Below are positions 59,850-64,000 of a stretch of 64,000 nucleotides of DNA, piece after piece. Where the stretch lies: positions 47,601,569 to 47,665,568 of the forward strand of contig NC_054712.1 of the NCBI RefSeq assembly GCF_016097555.1, written 5' to 3'. The position numbers and the translations under genes are program-made. This stretch comes from Gigantopelta aegis (taxonomy: Eukaryota > Mollusca > Gastropoda > Neomphalida > Peltospiridae). Below the pieces are notes generated by a model. That model made no database searches and was not told the origin of the DNA. It was given only the letters and a program-made list of their open reading frames with translations. The stretch's first letter is position 1, and each line of letters begins with the position of its first letter.

Positions 59850-59980
59850 GACCCCGTAACATTTGTGAACACTGCTTCCGCAGCCCGCAAAGCCGTACGA
59901 TTTATAAAAATTCCATCTACAAACCGCAGACCGCAGACCGCAGAACCGTGCAGCGGCAGCATCATATGTGACCGAGGCAT

Positions 59981-60680
<700 letters not shown>

Positions 60681-60993
60681 AACTTAAAAATAAATATACA
60701 CAAATAAAAACAACAAAATATAGTCGTGCTAAAAGGCTCAGCTTCTAGAACTAATTAAAACAAATACATTGTAAACATATTCTATAAAGAGTAAATATTA
60801 ACAAGTAAACATTGTGACCAACCCTACAATAAGTTAACCGGCGGAAGCGGAAATGTATTGTGAGCAAAACTTTTCATGATATCAAATTTAGACTGATAAT
60901 GCTGCATTCACAGTCGTGCTACAGTTTTTCATTTTCGTTTAAAGAGAGTAACATAAGTACACAGAACGAAAGGAATTTAAAGTAATTTAGGAT

Positions 60994-61148
60994 ACAGTAG
61001 CGGATCCAGGGGGGTCCGGACCTCCTCCCCCCCCCCCTTTGTAAACATGATGTGTTCAGCTGTAAGGCGCACTGTGTAAAGGGAGAGATGAGTCATCACA
61101 TATGGACCCCCCCCCCCCCCCCCTTCAGAAATACTGCACCCGTGCCTA
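60994..61148. mobile_element. GCGGATCCAGG-type MITE, copy 2
   Basis: AGTAGCGGATCCAGGGGGGT, AAGGGAGAGATGAGTCATCA, C run (61108-61124), CTTCAGAAATACTGCACCCG; collinear with 54385-54560. Confidence 0.65.
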
Positions 61149-62260
61149 CGGATATTGTTCTTGACAATAAAATAGGCTGCATTAGGCTTATCATTTGCTG
61201 TACTTACCGTCAAAATGTTTTTTCTTCTCATAAATTACAAAACAACAAATGTGTCAACACTGATTCATTCTTGGTGTTATACTAAGCTTAAAAAGCGAAT
61301 TTGTTTTTTTAAAGTTTCTTGACGACAGCGACAAACGATAGGCCAGTTTGAAACAGTATTCCCCTATAACTAATACGACATTTTACTTTAAATAGAAATA
61401 AATATTTTATTTAACGACACACACAACACATTTTATTTACGGTTATATGGCGTCATACTTTAAATAAATAAGTCAGAGAAAGAGAAAGAAAAAACCCCGT
61501 GTACTAACGTTATTGAATCATTGACTGTGATCATTTATGACATGATTATTTCTTATTATTGAATTAGCTATTAATTAATTATAATAATCCTCTATGTTAA
61601 AAATCTGTCTGGAATTGGCTTTTTTTTATTTTTATATCAGTAGTCTTAAGTAAATGAGTCTAAATTTACAAAATTGAGGTCAATTGGCGACAATCTCCTG
61701 CTGGCTCTGCCTCATTTTGATTCATTATTTAAAGCTTGATGAGGTCACCTTGAAAATCTGGAATTGAAAATAAAATATTACTAAATGTTGTTAGAGGTAT
61801 TTAATAATAATAACAACAACAACAATAACAAACTGATTATTTCATAATAGCTCAAACTGTCATAATTTGTTTTTAATGCTTAATATTTACTGAATCTACA
61901 AATAAAATGTCCAAGGGGCATTGTTGAATTAAGCCCAAGATTGGAATAAAGTCTCTTGGATTTCTTTAGGGTTCTAGTTTATAATATAATGTAGTGCAAA
62001 TGTCGTTTTCGCCTTATCGCAGCTCGAAAGTATAGTATATGTGAAGTGAATAGTTGTATCAGACCTATAAGCTGTACTTGTTTTTCAAAATTGTGATGGC
62101 ACATTTAAAGCTGCATCAAGGCGGACAACTATGTCCAATGTCTGATGATAGTAAAAATTAAAAGTTTAGTAAAGCCGATGTTGTGTTTCTGTTTTGCAAT
62201 ATTATAATATACTAGATGATGCAGAGACAGCACTGGTGCTATAACGCACTAACCAATTAC
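61149..62260. other. Gene-free stretch
   Basis: AT-rich. A SINE tail fragment in minus orientation at 61400-61457 (TATTTAACGACACACACAAC, TTATATGGCGTCATAC). The next 3' exons of the minus-strand gene at 62261 may lie here but are not recognised. Confidence 0.5.
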
Positions 62261-62457
62261 CTGTGACATTGTCCCCGGTCACGTGGTCATCTTGCATAGA
62301 GTACAGGGCATCCTCTGGTCCTAAAAGCAAGCTCTCCAAACTGGGTATTTTGTCCACGTAATACGGAAGGTTTTCATCCTTGACCTTGTCTTTTGACTTG
62401 GCTAAACTTCGTATCACCTAAACCAACGCGCAAATAATAATAATAATAATAATAATA

Positions 62458-62509
<52 letters not shown>

Positions 62510-64000
62510 AGAGATACGCATACATATATTATATACTCTTTTTGTTGTTGTTAAATTAACCACTTAGAAAACTATCACTGACATCTGACATCTGGGAAAT
62601 GTTGAAAAAAAAAAGTAAAGTAAAAGTTTGGTTTGTTTATCGACATCACTAAAGCACATTGATTTATTAATCATCGGCTACTGAATGTCAAATATAATTA
62701 TGGTCTTTTGACAGTCATAGAGAAAAAAATCCGCTACATTTTTACATTAGTGGCAAGGGCTCTTTTATATACACTATTCCACAGACAGGATAGCACATGC
62801 CACAGACTTTGGTATATGAGTGGTGGTGCACTGGTTGGAACGAGAAATAGTCCATTGGGCTCACCGACGGGGATCGATCCTAGACCGACCGCGTATCAGG
62901 CGAGCGTTTTACCACTGAGTTATGTCTCGCCCCTCGGAAATGTTGAAATGCGCGCACAAAAATCGCGCTCATAGAAAGCAACCTTAAATTAAAATCAGTA
63001 CACTTTTCTGGTGGACTTACTGGGGTGAATTTTACTCAAACCACTCTAAAGTCAACTCTGGTCTTAATTTCTACCAAACCGTTTATTACGTGATCTTAAT
63101 TTCACTATGCTATTTTCACTAAAAAATAAAATTCTCGTGATCCTTTTTAATCAAAAACCAATTTCTCGTAACCTTTATCGACGTCTTTTTTTTTCTTTCT
63201 TTACCGAAAACCAATTTCCCTGACGTTCTACCGATGTTATTTTCACCGAAAACCAATTTCCCTGACGTTCTACCGATGTTATTTTCACCGAAAACCAATT
63301 TCCCTGACGTTCTACCGATGTTATTTTCACCGAAAACCAATTCCCGTGACGTTCTACCGATGTTATTTTCACCGACAACTAATTCCCCTGACGTTCAACC
63401 GATGTTATTTTCACCGAAAACCAATTCCCGTGATCGTATCGATGATATTTTCACCGAAAACCAATTCCCCTGACGTTCTACCGATGTTATTTTCATCGAA
63501 AATCAATTCCCGTGATCGTATCGATGATATTTTCACCGAAAACCAATTCCCGTGACGTTCTACCGATGTTATTTTCGCCGAAAACCAATTCCCTTGACGT
63601 TCTACCGATGTTATTTTCACCGAAAACCAATTCCTGTGACCGTATCGATGATATTTTCACCGAAAACCAATTCCTGTGACCGTATCGATGATATTTTCAT
63701 GGAAAAAAAACAAACTTTACTGACGATATTTTCACACACAAAAGAGTACTAAATAACAAACAAACACAAAATAACAAAAAAATAACAAAAATAAAAACAA
63801 AGATGAAGAAAAGGAAGAAGAAAAAGAAAGAAAGAAAGAAAGAAAGAAAAAAGACAGCAAGAAGAAAGATAGAAATTACTAGTGAGATTACCGAAATTAT
63901 TTTCGACTTCAATCCAGATTTTATCCCGAATTCGTTTTCATCGACGTCATGGAACTCGCCAACACACGTGTCGTCACTCGATGGCTTCTCATCTACAACA
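62261..64000 (-). CDS. Unrecognised gene, two internal exons, runs off right edge
   Basis: Two minus-strand exons with good splice signals and matching phase. Exon 63892-64000 (open at the right edge) reads VVDEKPSSDDTCVGEFHDVD and ENEFGIKSGLKSKIIS, donor GTAATC. Exon 62261-62417, acceptor GTTGGTTTAG, reads VIRSLAKSKDKVKDENLPYY, VDKIPSLESLLLGPEDALYS and MQDDHVTGDNVT, donor GTAATT. The peptide is charged and acidic-patch rich with no membrane segment. I do not recognise the family. The intron holds a SINE, a TAA/TA microsatellite and a minisatellite. Confidence 0.6.
62428..62506. repeat. (TAA)n/(TA)n microsatellite
   Basis: AATAAT run followed by an uninterrupted TA run of about 40 nt, directly beside the exon acceptor at 62418. 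Confidence 0.95.
62618..62936 (-). mobile_element. tRNA-derived SINE, full length
   Basis: Tail TTTGTTTATCGACATCACTA, body TCTTTTATATACACTATTCC, GGTGCACTGGTTGGAACGAG, head CGACGGGGATCGATCCTAGA, TTTTACCACTGAGTTATGTC, TCGCCCC. Confidence 0.9.
63195..63706. repeat. 42-bp minisatellite with two unit types
   Basis: About 12 units of TTATTTTCACCGAAAACCAA plus TTCCC. They alternate between linkers TGACGTTCTACCGATG and TGATCGTATCGATGA. Type 2 appears from about 63430 on and alternates with type 1, an early higher-order structure. Confidence 0.95.
63780..63880. repeat. A/G-rich low-complexity tract
   Basis: GAAA/GAAGAAA units just inside the intron from the donor at 63891. Confidence 0.85.

Larger units (their letters stand above)
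57201..59980 (+). mobile_element. PIF/Harbinger transposon, decayed
   Basis: Inverted ends AATGCCTTGGTCACAAATG / CATATGTGACCGAGGCATT (about 2.78 kb apart); TA or TAA/TTA at the borders. Both subterminal regions (57230-57660, 59095-59260 and 59860-59960) are GC-rich arrays of GGCCGTACGATG/CTTGCGGCC-type motifs on both strands, likely transposase-binding sites. A candidate first coding exon (57706-57967, MALIPPQRLRLAHLRLRLRQ) and the transposase core on the plus strand are listed separately. A minus-strand frame at 58912-59115 (FQDATKREESDEVCGDTGQT) may be the element's convergent second protein. Confidence 0.85.

Noticed and set aside
63195-63706. Open frames with repeated FSPKTNSPDVLPM
   Set aside because: Produced by the 42-bp minisatellite; no gene evidence.

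Overview
Eukaryotic, intron-rich, AT-rich, repeat-loaded DNA, most likely from a mollusc (probably a gastropod). The evidence is a SPILE-like TALE homeobox gene (a spiralian group), protein sequences closest to what I remember of lophotrochozoan orthologues, and many copies of a tRNA-headed SINE of a type I associate with molluscan genomes. The species cannot be named from sequence alone.

Layout. (1) 1-2194: a decayed Tc1-like transposon at the left edge. (2) 2195-26943, minus strand: thirteen exons of TBC1D31 (WDR67), giving 617 codons in one continuous phase, covering the WD40 part and the TBC domain; the C-terminal coiled-coil half must lie left of the window. An intronless TALE homeobox gene (5156-6127) sits in its last visible intron on the same strand. 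(3) 26944-28138: the 1.2-kb gap between two divergent start codons. (4) 28139-44254, plus strand: DERL1 (Derlin-1). Six 5' exons and the 3' exon are clear, but the exon for the GxxxG membrane segment is reduced to a 14-nt stub, cut by a 5.9-kb DIRS-like element. (5) 44255-48150: AT-rich sequence with C/G homopolymers and a LINE relic. (6) 48152-53672, minus strand: a complete five-exon AADAC/NCEH1-type esterase gene (417 aa) with an unusual nucleophile elbow. (7) 54-61 kb: MITEs, minisatellites and a 2.8-kb PIF/Harbinger element that itself carries a retroposed insertion. (8) 62261-64000, minus strand: two exons of an unrecognised gene running off the right edge.

TBC1D31 and DERL1 are head to head, as I recall them on human chromosome 8q24, so this looks like a very old gene pair, probably sharing a promoter region.

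The most unusual pattern is that exon edges have repeatedly been captured in tandem duplications. TBC1D31 exon 13 (both edges), exon 7 and the exon 5 donor, DERL1 exon 5 and the 3' end of the TALE gene all have partial copies next to the real exon, often as part of a minisatellite. In addition, the exon 12 donor is the first unit of a GA microsatellite. Mobile elements are often nested with readable target duplications: a SINE cut by a solo LTR and a hAT element, a SINE cut by a hAT-like element, a Harbinger element cut by a retroposon, and a MITE whose interior has grown into a 0.8-kb minisatellite.
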